A stretch of DNA of 64,000 nucleotides. Source: Prinia subflava. Lineage: Eukaryota; Chordata; Aves; Passeriformes; Cisticolidae. The DNA lies in contig NC_086283.1 in assembly GCF_021018805.1 (NCBI RefSeq), positions 10,801,162 to 10,865,161 on the forward strand, written 5' to 3'. The notes under the pieces were generated by a model that had not been told where the DNA came from, did no database searches, and saw only the letters and a list, made by a program, of their open reading frames with translations. The stretch's first letter is position 1, and each line of letters starts with the position of its first letter. Both the position numbers and the translations under genes were made by a program. Positions 1 to 13,150 of the stretch are shown one piece after another.

Positions 1-378
1 GGAATGGTTTGAATATTTTAATGCTCTTTCTGCAGTTTTCAGTGTCAATAAAACTGTTATAGACTTTTAGAGGACAAATTTATCTTCATGAAAGATCTGC
101 AGGCATTGGCAGCAAAGACAGCAAGTGAATTGGCTTATCCAAAATTAGCCAGATTTTATTTTGACATTTTAGATGCAACACATTAATACCAAGTACAGGC
201 ATCCTAAGGTAGACTTTAAAAAGAATTTTGGCATGCAATATGGTTTGGTCCATCAGTTTAAACTTATGATTCATATTGTCCTGTGATCACGGTATTCAGA
301 AGCTTTCTGCACAGTTGTATCTTAAGACCTGTCTTGTTTTTTCCCAAACAGGACTTTTAGGATGTTAGTGGAGTTGGC

Positions 379-396
379 TTTTTTTTTTTTTTTTTT
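379..396. repeat. Poly-T tract (T18)
   Basis: An uninterrupted run of 18 T. No flanking direct repeat was found that would mark it as the tail of a retrocopy, so it is treated as a simple homopolymer. Confidence 0.85.
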
Positions 397-1010
397 AATT
401 TTCCTTGATAAGATTGCATCTGGTGAGAGAAAGTTCTTTGCTATTGAAACCTCAAGATAAGCAAATTGCCTAATGTTTACCAAGCAATTAATGACATGTA
501 AACTCTCCCCCACCCCAGATAAGAGTTAAAGGCTTAACTTTAATTCTCTTCAAAATGGGTGACTGAAAAGCAAGGTGTGCTGACCATGTTAATTGTGACA
601 TGATTGTCTCCCGTCCACTACCAGCCTTGAGGGGTAACTTCATAGCTTTTATTAATAGCTCCTCACCAGCAAACAACATTTTTCATGGGGAAAGTATACA
701 ATCTCTAAGTAAAAGTTACCCTTTAAAATTACATTTACAAGGGCAGATTTTTTTTCATGTGAAGTTAGGAGCTGGGAAAATGGCTGGATTATCTAGTGGT
801 TCCACCACTAAAATGCAGCAAAAAATACATTTCCATCCTGTATGTAAGTTGATTGATGGATCTTTCCTTCCTGTGCAGGTCTGATCTGGAGATACAGATG
901 GTTTTTCTCTATAACCTCCCATGCTCTTGCTAGACTGTAAATTCTTCAAGGAAAATCTTTATCTTGGCTACCTAGCTTCAGTTTATGAGTGGTTATGTTT
1001 CTAAAGGTGA

Positions 1011-1025
1011 TTTTTTTTTTTTTTT
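1011..1025. repeat. Poly-T tract (T15)
   Basis: An uninterrupted run of 15 T in AT-rich unique sequence, with no sign of an attached element. Confidence 0.85.
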
Positions 1026-2802
1026 AATATGGTGTTCCAAGAGCCTGAACATACCTAAGGGACATAATTAAAATATTTATCTACAGTATGCTTTGGTTTA
1101 GATTAACAAGTATTTTGCATGTGATATACTACAAATTAAAAGCAATACTTGTTGGATGCTCTGTTCTCCTTTCCCGTCTCCTTCATCCCCCCATTAGCAA
1201 GGAAAACTTGCACTCTGTAACTTAAGTATCTCTTGTGGCCCCGTTGTAAGAAGCATCTTAAAGGTTACTCCTAGAGCCTGGCTAAATGTTACCCAGTCTT
1301 TAGGGACAGTGACAAAGATTCCCATTCATGTAGAGCTGCAATCTTCTACATTGTTTAAGTCTGGTAAACCTTATGATAATAAATAAATAGTTTACCATTA
1401 ATATTACATTTTCTGCTTTAAAGTACACCTATTCACCTGTGCTTTACAATCAAAATTAAACATTAGCACCTTCTCATTAGTATCATAGGACTTCTGGGAA
1501 TAATGGGTTTCAGGAAAATTATTTAGATGAGTTTTCAAAATCAAAGAGGCCAAATGTCTCGGGAGCATGGTGTGGGACGGTGCACCTTTGGCTTCTTGGT
1601 TTGAATCAGGAGCAGCTGAAATTTCCTAATTTTAAACGGTACCTTAAGTTACAAAGAAAATTTAGAAACTTGCAGTGGTAGAAACAAGCCTTGATGAATG
1701 GCAGTACTGCTGACCATGGTTGGAGGAGAGGTGGCCTTGATTGGAGGAGTGGTGATCTGCATCACCTGGGCAGGTACTTCCCAAAAGATACCTGGGAAGG
1801 TGTAGGATTTGAGGCCATCTGAGCTGAGTGCCTCAGAAAGCAAGATTCCACATCTGGAGAGGCTGGCTTGGTGAGCATGGGGTCATGGAGTGCCCCATGG
1901 GGTGAGCAGTGGTCTTGCTTGGCTAGGATATGTGCTGCAGGACTGTGTGTGTATTGCACACCCTCTGAGGAGACCGCAAGTGTTGCATGAGGAATCCTGC
2001 AGGCAGTGCTATTTCTTCTAGTGTTTCAAATTTTGTAGGATTTTTACAGAATGTAAACATGCATTGTGCTCTACCATGTCAGTTTCAGATTGGAATTGCT
2101 CTGAGTGATGTTACCATATAAAATGCCCTCTTTGTCTAATGGCTTTTAATCCTGGCTAGTTAAGAGAAATTCATTTACAATGTGTATAGCTATAAATAGT
2201 AGAAAATTTAAATTAAGGTAGTCATGATTCCCTGAAGATGCAAGTGCTAACACTCTATTTCTGGCTATGAAATTCTGCTGCTGTTCAGATATTTAAGCAT
2301 TTAAATGCAATCACATGTGTTTGACAAAGAAGCATCACTAGCAAGAGAAAAAAGATTTAAAAAGCAAGACCAAATGCATCACAAATACTAGAATAGTGTA
2401 ACTTAGAGTATGCTTATTTGATTTATTACCTTAAAATTGACTTTTCAGTATGTCTGTGGGAAATTCTTGCAATTTTGTTACCACAGGAAAATCATCCCAT
2501 GATTTCCCACCTGTATAAGTAGGATTTCTGAACTCATGTTGAGTCATTTTGCCCTGAAATATGACTGTTTACCAGGGCTAATTAACTGGATACCTGGATA
2601 CATTTAGACAGAGACCTTGACAACTGTTTGACAATTGTTGGTTGTGTTCATATATGTATAAATACCTCTGCATATTACTGTGCTTTGAATTCTTTGTCTG
2701 TCTGGATAACTCTTATGTTAGCTGTAACCCCTGAACAACCACACTGAGTATTTTCTTTCCAGAGATAAATACTGTTTATGTATAGAGTCTCATTTATCAC
2801 TC

Positions 2803-2844
2803 TTTTTTGTTTGTTTGTTTTGTTTTATTTTTGTTTTTTGTTTA
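2803..2844. repeat. Degenerate (TTTG)n tract
   Basis: Repeated TTTG and TTTTG units with a TTTTA interruption. This is a low-complexity simple repeat. Confidence 0.8.
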
Positions 2845-5800
2845 TGGGTGAGACATATAATTTGTGGAGAAATAACAGAATTTGAGAATATTGGATCTAG
2901 ATGATAAGAAGAGGCTGTACATAGCTGTACATTCTGAAAGGAATGGAGCATTTATGGTGTAACTGGGTGGGACTTGGGGAAATTGGAGCATGCAGCTACT
3001 ATTGTTGTGCTCTTCTCAGAGTCTTGACCATAACTAATTCTCACCAATGACATGCAAGTAGACACCTTGACAGTACACTTGAAATGTCAGCTTTCTATTT
3101 CCTAGGTAAAAAACTCAGGAGCCCTGAGTTGCCCCTCTGATTTTTTTTTTTATCTTATAACCTATGTCCCTTCATATACAGATGAGTTTTTCGGGAGCCT
3201 AGCAGAATTTGCTGAGGCTTTGTTGAGAATAGAACAGTCTTTTCAGTCAGCTGTGTTGACTTGTGCATGTCCAATACCTTTGGAGCATGCCTGGCACACA
3301 CAAATCTTTTTTCTGATGTGAAAAGAATATTTTACCAATACTCGATGCACAGGAGGGTGTTATGCATGACCCTATTTGTCTGAAAATAAAGAACATTGGG
3401 CAGAAAAAAAAGGTTGTGCCATTTAAATTCTTGTGCTCTCTTCAGAGTCAGTTCTGGATTTTTCACAACGTGGAAGACCTTGCCTAGGGTTCAAAGTGAA
3501 TTGCACCAAAATGCAGTAAAAATGTCAATGAATCCTGTGCTACAGCCATGGGAATCACAGAGTCAACCTGCTTCAACACAAACAATTTCAAAAGTGTAGT
3601 GCCAAATTCATCTCTGACACAAACTTTTTGAATATAAGTAAGATATCTCATATCACATATTTCACTGGGAAAGCAAAGTAATTTAATTAAATCTGAGCAT
3701 TGTCAGAACTAGAGGTTTATAACATGAGAGGCTAAAAAATTTAGGTAATTTTCTTCATCTGTATGGAAGTTGGTTTTTTTTAATGACATCTCTATAATTA
3801 TCTTACTCTCTTTTCCCTTGCTCATATTTTAGAAATACTTGAATGCTCAACAGGGAAGGCTTTGAAACACTGTACATGTTTCAATGGAATTATGTTGAGT
3901 CTATAATTTTTTTTTTCCTAGGAATTATGTAAGAATTTTTTAAGAAACTCTTTAAGTATTGATTAAAATATAAATCCCACACACAAAAGTTTTTATACCC
4001 CATTTTTTCCCTTACTATATGTGTCTGATATTTGCATTTGATCAAATGTTGTACAGAACTTTACATAAAAAGTTTTGGGGGAAGTGTTTTAGATAAGTGA
4101 AAAGCCACAGAAGGCTTGGTCCAATGTGGGATAGCATTCTTATTTCTAAATGGCTTTTGAATATTTTTCTTTAATACTAAAAAGGGAAGAAAATGTCTTA
4201 GAAGTGTCTTAGAAAAATTTCTGATGTATTGAAGGTAAGCAATATTTATGGGTCCTTGCTGAAACTCTCAGAAGTTTGATTTAGCCCTGCTCTGATTAAC
4301 TGGTCCTTCCAGAGATTTATTGTGATGGTTCACTCTCAAACATGCCTGTGGTTATACCCTCCAGTGTCTTCCAATCCTACATACTGCATTAGCATTCAGT
4401 AGTGGAGTGATTTCTCTGATCATTTGGGGGAGCAGGCAACACTTCCCTCTGGGGTAGAAAGCTTTTCCAGACACCACTGCAAGAATCAACCCTTCTTTCT
4501 CCATATCTCTTTGGAAAATGTCTGTGGAATTCCACTGTAGCGATTTGAGTGCCTGTTGTTTCACAAGCATTTCAGCATCTAAGTATGGTCTCCAAATCAA
4601 TAAACTGAGTGGTTAGTTTTTTCTGTTTGTTTTCCCCCTTGAATATTTTACACTTAAAATTCAATGAAATTCTTTGTATTTCTGTTTTATGGCTGCTGGA
4701 GGTTTCCATAACAGTAACGGGGAGTGGTAGAAGATAAAACTCTGATGCCCCATCATTTTGAAAGCACACTGGCTGCATGTCAACTGTTCTGATTTGCTGG
4801 TAGTCCTGAGTCTGTCCAAAGGCAGTAATCCTTTACCAATTAGGTTTCATAGAGATGAGATAAGAGTGTGTGGTCAGGTATATAAATTAAAATGATGGTG
4901 AATGGTAAAGGTCAGAGCCATAGAAAGCTCAAGGGAGTGTTGTTTATGGCGCAAAAGCAGTTTAAATACTGTGATTTAGCTTAACAGCTATGATTCACAG
5001 AGGGTCATCAGAAGGAAAGATAAAGCAAATAGTGTTAAATTAAACGAGGTGTGACCATCTGTTTCAATACTTGTGCAGAGTGGGATTAAGTTTACAGATA
5101 CATTGGTGTGACTGGCAAAGACAGAATTTCAAATATGGCATTGGAAATTATGTTGGAGCTGCTGTAAAAAAAAAGAGAAAAAAATTGAGAAAAAAAGGCT
5201 ACTCACACAGTCAGTCTTATCACACATCCTGCTGCTTGAAGCTTCTCTGATTTCCCTTTGAGAGGTACTGTTAGTAGTTTTATTCAAAATGGGGGAGCAA
5301 AAGTGCCAATTGTGAACCCTGGTTTTGGGCCTACAATTGGATTTCATCTTTTTAAACAGTTTGGTAAACTTGGTATGGAAGGTTGTGCACTAGCTTGTTT
5401 TGTATAGCATTTGGCATTGTCCCTTCATAGCAGTAAACATGTCAAGGAAAGTAATCCTTTGATTGTAGCATATCACAGATCAGCATGTGAAAAAAACACC
5501 ACAAGATGTGCCTTATTTCTTTAGCTATATTTTGAGAATTAATGCAAATAGAGTAACTGCATACTTGTTATTTGCAAAAATGAGCTATTTGCCGTGAACA
5601 TGATTACAAATGTACTACTTCAGTGAGTGGAAATGATCAAAAAACACTGTTCTGTTGTTGTTAATTGCAGTTGTTAATTTATACTCAGACCAGAATGCCA
5701 TCCTGGGAAGATGCTCCATGTTGACTATGATTATTACAAAGAGAGTAAGATTATTTATACTGACACCCTAAAATAACCACAAAAATACCCACCTGAAAAT

Positions 5801-6964
5801 TTAAAAGCAAATTGCACTCTATAATTTTTTCTTACACCAGCACTCAGCTCAAACACTGTTTTCCAGGGATGTTTCCTCAATTCACAAGTTGTCCATGGGG
5901 ATTATGAAGATGGTGGATAGTAGGAGACTATCCCAGTTGTAAAAATGCCAATCCAATTGCAATTATAAACCCAATTCTCATTAGCTACTGCCCCCCATCT
6001 CATGAGTCTCAAGGATTAGAAAGTTCTTTAATGGTCAGTGGGTGTGCAATACTACCGCTATTGGGTGTGGGCCCAACATGTCTTGAAATTAGCCCCAGAA
6101 TTACACAGCAACCCTTGAATTTAAATCTCGTGGAGTGGGATCCCCAACGCATAATTCATTAAAACACATCAGAGTGTCTACACCAAGTCTCAAGGGGATC
6201 TTCAGGTCCCATAGTGCAACTGATTTCCTCTGCACACTGAAACGCGTGTGAATGGTTTGTTGAGGAGATGAGTTCACATACTTCAAAGGCTTTGAAATAG
6301 ATCTCTTGACCACATCCTCTTATAGTTGGAAGAATTTTATAGGTAATGCTCCTGCCTTGCTGGATAGTTCATAAACCATGAAAAATTAACCACTTGGAAC
6401 TGCTTCCTTTAATCTTCAGTGGAGAGGTGCTGCTATACCTAGAAAACAACACCAACTTCTCTGCAAGTTACCCCTTAGTCATTAAAGTTGTTTAACTGCT
6501 TCAATTGGTATCACTCAGGTGGACTTTTAACTTTGAGCTCATTAAGTGCTTGTTGCACTGCTCTTATATCTTCACCTGTATTATGGTGGGGGGGTCTCCT
6601 CCATTTTTTTCCTATCTAGAGGAAGTGAAGTTCTTCATGAGAAGTCAACAAACACCTCTGCTTGTGAGTAAGGGAATGTTTAAACTGGATTTATTTTAGG
6701 GTTAAGATTAACATTCTTCTGCTTCTCACCCAGCTGCCATGAATTAAGCTTCTTATTTTGGCAAATAACACTTGCTCTGTTTACTCCAGCGATTTTAACT
6801 CTGCTGTCTGGGAAGTACACCCAGCTTCTGGAATTCCACTGTGTTAGTATTGCATGGATTTGAATCTCACCTGATTTATGGCCAATCTTGGTTATCTTGG
6901 TAGTTGTTTTTGTAGCAGTTTGCTGACCCTGGCAATAGTTTGTGGTTTCAGTTTTAATTAAGGG

Positions 6965-7228
6965 TCAGCATACTACTTCCTCATCATCAGATGTCAACAC
7001 AAATGTTACATTTTGCTCTTTATTAGAACAGCTTCGTTCACCATCTCTCAGCTCCTCCACTGAACATGAAAGGTCTGAGTTACAAGACCTTGTTTCAAGG
7101 AACATGACATCCTGCAGTTCTTCCTGCGAGATTTTCTCGCTGTGTCTCAGGTGCACCATAAAGTTCCACCTGAAGATTTTGGATGTGATCATGCTTGGCT
7201 GCAAGCAGTGCAATGCCTCATTTTTAGT
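6965..7228 (-). other. Unexplained hydrophilic open frame, possibly pseudogenic
   Basis: Reading on the minus strand, an 87-codon open interval runs from just after a stop at 7229-7231 down to a stop near 6965. The translation is unusually protein-like for this window: it is rich in Glu, Ser, Asp and Cys and ends in an acidic segment. Near its start, a Cys followed by an aromatic/hydrophobic stretch and an HLRH-SEK-like string loosely recalls half of a C2H2 zinc finger, but the second Cys and proper His spacing are missing. There is no ATG at the start of the interval, and no convincing splice site was found at the end. The plus strand is also open here (6942-7292), so chance is a serious alternative. 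Confidence 0.15.
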
Positions 7229-7363
7229 TCAGCAACAAGCAATGTCTCTGCCTGCAGCTTTTTTCATTTTTCTCAATTTACTGAAAGTATAATTCTTTCA
7301 CCAAATCTTGTAAAGATAGTATTATTTCATGTTCAGATATTTTGAGTGTCTGCTTATGCTCCC

Positions 7364-7385
7364 TTTTTTTTTTTTTTTTTTTTTT
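7364..7385. repeat. Poly-T tract (T22)
   Basis: An uninterrupted run of 22 T. It could be the poly-A tail of a minus-strand retrocopy lying at higher coordinates, but I found neither a recognisable body nor flanking direct repeats, so it is kept as a homopolymer. Confidence 0.8.
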
Positions 7386-10300
7386 GCACATACTTTCTGG
7401 GAGTATGACAGCATGGAGGGAGGGGCATTTGACATTCCCTACTCTTTGTCTCCTGCTGACAGCACAGGAAGAGATCAGATTTGAATTAAAGGACATCGGT
7501 TTCTCCAAACATACAACTGTTCTTTGAATGAAGCCCCACTTTCAAACAAAACAGTCTGTCATGACTGCATTCAGTCCTTTCTCCCATCAGTGTTGTGACT
7601 TGGAGTTGGGCTTGCCGTCTGTTTCCTGCAGTAAGAACTGCTGCAGCTGGCAGATATAAAGCTTTGGATTCATCCTCCCAGAGGTACAGAGAAGAGAGAG
7701 GAAAAAATGCTGTATCAGTGCTTTGTACTACTGAGACAACTACCTGCAAGAAAAATATCAATAAATGTAGTGCTGTCTGGTCTAAAACTGTCACCTCTGT
7801 AGAGAAAGGATGTGTAAACCGGAAGCCTGCGATCTCAATAAATTACCTTTCTTCTAGGGTGGCTTGTTGGTTTGAGTGATTTTATTAACAGTAGGCACAA
7901 AAGCAGTGTTTGGACGTGAAAACATAAAAGTGTTTATTCTCTTTTATTGTGGGAAGAAGATTGTGCTGGATAGAAGAGCTAGTTGTAAGAGTACAGAGTA
8001 AGGAGGCATTCAGGTCCTGTGGGGACAAGAGTGAGAGAGAATGACCTTTACTATCTTTGTAAGCCTAATAATGAATTTGTGTGTGTGTGAGACTGTGTGT
8101 GCAAAATCATGGTGTTTGGATTCTATCATATATTCAGCTAGTGTTTCAGAGACCCAAATTTCTTTCAAACTTTATTTTGGAGGACAGAAACTGCATTAGC
8201 CTGTCTTTCACTTCTGGCTATGGCAGAGGGAAAAGAGGAGAGCCTTATGTGGTCACTTCTACAGGTCTGTGTTAGATCTACCTCTGCAAGCATAGCTCTT
8301 CTCTAATTCATAATTTATCCTGCCTGGTGCTGAGTGATCTCAGAGGTGGGAAAAGTGGTTAAATATTTCGAGACTCCTTTTATACCACTTTTCATTTCAG
8401 AGTTATACCAACTACACTGAGTACTTCTTATGATCTGGATCAAGCTGTCTTTTCCAGATCCAGTAACTCATTTTTAGTATATGCAAATGTAACTTCTTTC
8501 AGTTGCCAGGGGAAATCCCTACCATAAATCAAACTTCTTTGGTGGCAGAGCTTTCAAACTCATCTGTGAAAATGCTAGGGGTTTGTTTATGTGTTTTTAT
8601 TTCTGAGAGTGAGTTGATATGCCCTAAGGTGCAGAAGAAAGGCAAAAAATAATGGGTTTGTTTGGAAGCTGCAACACACTCCTGGTTGCAGGTGTGTTGC
8701 ATTTTAGAAAGGACTTGTTAAACTGTAGGAAGTAATGCTCCCTGTTCTTATCCCTTGGCAAAACCAGTTAAGAGCAGTGGAGATATTAGAGGAGACATGG
8801 TTAATGAAAAAGCTTTGTGCTTGAAATTTATTAGCTGTCTAAATTTTTTTTTAATCGATGGTTATTTTTTTTTCATTAACTTTATTTCAAACTCTGAAGA
8901 GACCAGCCACAATGTATGTAAGGAAATTCAGTTAAAACCAAATTGCTTTGCACAGGCAAAAAGCCAGATTCTTGTTTTTCATTGATGACTTTTTTTCCCC
9001 CAATTTTCTAGTACAAGTTCTTATATAGACTTTCTCATGTGGCTTCATAAACTAGTAACTTTTTAATTTATATATTCAATTCAGTACTTATAAAAACTTC
9101 ATGATAGTTGCTACTTTCCTGTTTTTATAGAGCTCTAACCCCAGATATACACAAATTTCTAATTTCCCTTCTAACTGCTTTTGGAAGGTTAAATCCATTT
9201 TAATATCAGAAGAAAAAAAGGGTTAGCACTGGAACAAAATAAGTGAAAAAAAATTCCTCAGAAGGAGCTATAGTAACAGAAAACTATTTCAATGATCTGG
9301 TTGCATGCAGTTTAGATGATGCTGCCACAGACTTGGGTATGCACATTCCAGTCTGTCAGAGTTTCCTGGGAACCAGCAAAACTTCCTGTACTAGAAATTC
9401 AGCATAGCCAGAACAACTGTAGGTATTTCTTTTTTTCAATATTATCTGCTTCTTGATGCCAGTCTCTAGCAGATGTAGAATTGTCATTAAATTAATAGTA
9501 TCTTTCAGTTTTATGCCAATTTCCTTGTGTCTAGCTCAGAACCATATATGACATATATTAACAAATATGCAAGTTATTTCTGTCTCTTCAGCAAGGGGAT
9601 GAGGTGTTGGTTTTGAGGAGTGGAACAGAGACTTTTCTGTTCAGAAACAACCTGCTTACTTTTCCTCAGTGTGTGAGATGCACTCTAAGGATAGAAAGAA
9701 AGGCAGGAGCCATCTCTGAAGACAGGAGAGCTGGGAAGTATGTTTAGCAGGAGCTAGATAAGGCAGATAAACTGATCAAAAATTCTGTTTTATTACTATG
9801 TTTAAGAGCCTTTCTATGGGTCTTAGCTTGCAGGAGTTTGTAATACCTGTCTGGTCAGGCTCGCTAAGGTGATAGTTTATTCCTACGATTTTTGTCTGTA
9901 CAGGGTATGACAGTAGTCCTGGTATGAAATCTACATTTTGTGTAGTATTGCTTAAATTAACCATCTGAAACAAGAATGGAGTAACTAGAAAAGATGAAGA
10001 AAGAAAATATGTGTCTTTCATACTCCCTGTCTGTTCTTCCCAATCTTTTTGGATAAACAGTGCAGATGAATGACAGACCATAATATACTACATTATCAGC
10101 TTTTATTGTTTTCATTTCACTTAAATTTGGTCCATCCCAACCCTTTAAATAATGATTTATCTGGTTTTAAAATACTAACTTTTTAAACATTTTGACCTCT
10201 TTTTAAATGCTTCTTGTTAATTATAGTTCTTGGATCTTTCCTGTGGACAGAAAAAGCTACCACCTAATGGAAAATGCTGTGGTTCCCTGTTATTCGATTC

Positions 10301-13119
10301 CAGGGTTTTATACTGCATATTGTTTTCCTTATTATTTTAAAGTATACACACACATATGAATATACATAAAAGTCATAGGACCTGGCCTAATGGGGTAGAG
10401 AATTATGATTCAAATTTAGATACTAGTGAATTATATCTCTAATGAGGAAATAAGACCAGTTGGGTGATTGTATGTCTAAAGTCATGTACTGCACTTTTGT
10501 GTGATCTCTTTGTTTTTAAATAGTACAATGAGTATATACACAAATATATACAGAAAGCACATTTTAGAATCAGAAAACCTGGTTAAATTTTTCTCCTCCA
10601 TTTTCCTCTCTGTAAGAATAACATGCATTAACTGCTTGGCATCATATTTCTCAGGCAGTTTCTACTTCCAGAAAATGATTTATTAACTAGAGTTCAGCTG
10701 CTTTTTGCTTTTGTTGCTGTTCACAAAAGGCATGTTTAAGCATGTTAAATGGGTTTAATGCAGTGGACAAAAATGATGGCTAAGAGTAGCAGAACTTGCT
10801 GCCAACACATATTTTTTCTTTGTAACATTTATAAGGAATAGTTAATCTGACCTCAAAGAAAAGAAACATATGCTCCACCAGATAAGGTGCTAGAGATGAA
10901 TGAAACTGTCTGCTATGGAGCATTTGTTGGAATAAGAGAGGGAGTAAAATAAAAGTGGAGCATGAGGGAAGGAAGACTAAGACTAAGACAGCCAAGTCCC
11001 AGAAGGATAAAGTGAAGTAAATCTGGGAAGTGACAAAAATAGTGGATTGAAAGAAGAGAAGGTAGATTAATGAGAGAGAAGGTAGAAAGTCAGGTCTGTT
11101 GGCAGTCAGCTCTCCCTTTATGACTTCTCATTTTGTCCTAGGTACCAGTTCAGGACTGTGGCTTTCACAGGGTGGGTCTTCGAAAGAATTAGGCTAAAAC
11201 AAAGTAGTGCTTCTTAAGGGGAATAATTTTGTCATTGAATAATGCTAATAAAATGCTTTGTCTTTAGGATCTCCTGGCTCCAGTATTATGTACATATGCA
11301 TGCGCATTTTCTGAAGGAATTATCAATTTTCATTTCAGCCAAATATACAGAAAAAGAGAAAATTAAGCTGACTGGCTAGAAGCTTGACATAAAGTGTAGG
11401 GTTTAAAAAGAAGGAAATTAAAAAATAAGAGAAGCATAAACAGAAAAGAAAGAGGAGAAAATTAATCTGAAGCACAAATCAGTGAGGCTGTGTAGAGACA
11501 CCATTCCATATCCAGGCTGCTGATCCAGTCTCTTTCAAAAGCAGTGGCAAAGATAAAGGAGTAAGATTATAGTGTTGATGGACCTGCTATCTGAATGTTT
11601 GGACCTGACCTGAATTTCAGCTTCCTTTAAGCAAATGGTATAGAAGTTTAATCTCTGTCATGTCTTTTTGGTATGTCTCATTATCTCATGTACGGGACCA
11701 GAGGAAGTGGTGTTATTTGGCCTTAATATATATGACCTAGATTTTGCCTTTTGTCTCTGTATTTTGACTGTTTTCTCTCTTTCTGCTATTACTGGCAACT
11801 TTCAGTATTTTAATGCTTTCAATTCTGATTGGTTATGTTTTCTCTCCAAATGGTAAATGTTTTTTACCATTAGCATGTAAATATGATTTGTAGGATCATT
11901 TAAACATATCATAGCTACAGACTGAGATTTGGTTGTTGATCTTGTTAATAAATTCATTTGTAAAAATCATTACTTAAAAATAACTTAAAATTAGCTTAAG
12001 GCTGAAATTGAACATACAAATGTACATTTGTAGTTTCTTTAAAAATCCTGCTGAGTATTTGTATCTTCACCATCTTGTTCAGCTTCTGAGTGCAAGCTCT
12101 GGCCACACGTGATCCCTCAGTCACCTGCATAAGAAATATGAACATAATAGTGCATGTAAGTGACATTTGCTCAGTATCACAACACATGGTGCTGTCACTA
12201 AGAGAGGCAGTGCATGTCTCCTCAGAGTGAGGACAGCTGAGTGGTCACCAGTTCTCCACTGGGAAGGGACTTACAGGTATTCAACAGTGGTAAGAAGTAA
12301 AGCAAATAAAATAGGCTTTTAGTCTACTTATAAAGAGAGATAGGTAATATCCATTAAATGGAACCAAGACCTTGCTTTTGAAGAGGGCTAGTGAATGTTT
12401 CCTGGACAAGAATCTGTTAGTGAAGAGAAAGGAACTGCACCGTAACAAAGTAGCCCACTCTGGCTGTGAGTTATCCGCAAATTACGGTCACTGTGATTTT
12501 AACAAAAAAATCAATTAAAGCAAAGCAGAAACAAGGCAATAAAAAGAATTTGTTGATATCAGCACTGAGCTTGGGCCAGTCCCTGAGGATGATGCAGCCT
12601 GAGGCTAAGCCAGAATTAAATGTTTTCATGTTTAATAGATTTTAATTTTCCTTGTTTTCTACTAGAAATGCTGCCGTGGTGCATAGTTGGCAGCTGTGAC
12701 TGGACTGTGGTTAAACAAACTGACATTCAAGGAGGAGAAAAATTGACCTGGAAGGTAGACACAAGCAGTCAGAGTCACTGACAGGCAGATGTCACTATAA
12801 AAACTCTCACTCTGTGATTGGCATCAGCAGCTAAACTGCTCAAAGCCAACTGACAAGTGAGAAGGACTAGACAGCAATGTCCATCTGCCAGTATGGAGCT
12901 GCCTGGTCAGGGCAATTCCAACTGACTGCATGTTTCAGCACTGTGTAGGCAGGAAAAAAGGAGGGGTGCGCTGACACTAATGTTCAACTTTCACCTATTT
13001 TTTATGAAAGAATTGATGTTGGTAATTAAGGCTTTAGAAGATCAGGAAACTCCCATTGTTAAGATTGGTACTTGAAATATTATGAATTTGAAGAATAGGT
13101 AATGTCACACAAATGCAAG
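7386..13119. other. Gene-free stretch, nothing recognised
   Basis: AT-rich, unique-looking DNA. It includes AATAAA motifs near 7759 and 7840 and a short alternating purine-pyrimidine patch near 10,345-10,375. No exon, RNA gene or mobile element could be supported. The open frames around 7486-7879 overlap on opposite strands and carry no known motif. Confidence 0.5.
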
Positions 13120-13150
13120 TTCAGATTTGCAAATTCAGATTTGCATTCAG
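13120..13150. repeat. Short tandem duplication, about 13 bp x 2.4
   Basis: The unit TTCAGATTTGCA occurs at 13,120 and again at 13,134, followed by a partial TTCAG at 13,146. This is a simple local duplication. Confidence 0.7.

Larger units (their letters stand above)
1..6940. other. Gene-free AT-rich stretch
   Basis: No coding gene is visible. Open frames are short, overlap on both strands and lack any recognisable domain; the longest, about 94 codons at 600-884 on the plus strand, has no protein-like features. The stretch holds a T18 tract at 379-396, a T15 tract at 1011-1025 and a degenerate TTTG/TTTTG tract at 2803-2844. I see no transposon remnant here, though very old ones could not be recognised by eye. 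Confidence 0.6.

Noticed and set aside
7386..7880. Possible minus-strand processed pseudogene ending in the T22 tract, or an LTR with TATAAAG (about 7,655) and AATAAA motifs
   Set aside because: No recognisable gene body, no TG...CA ends and no flanking direct repeats could be found.
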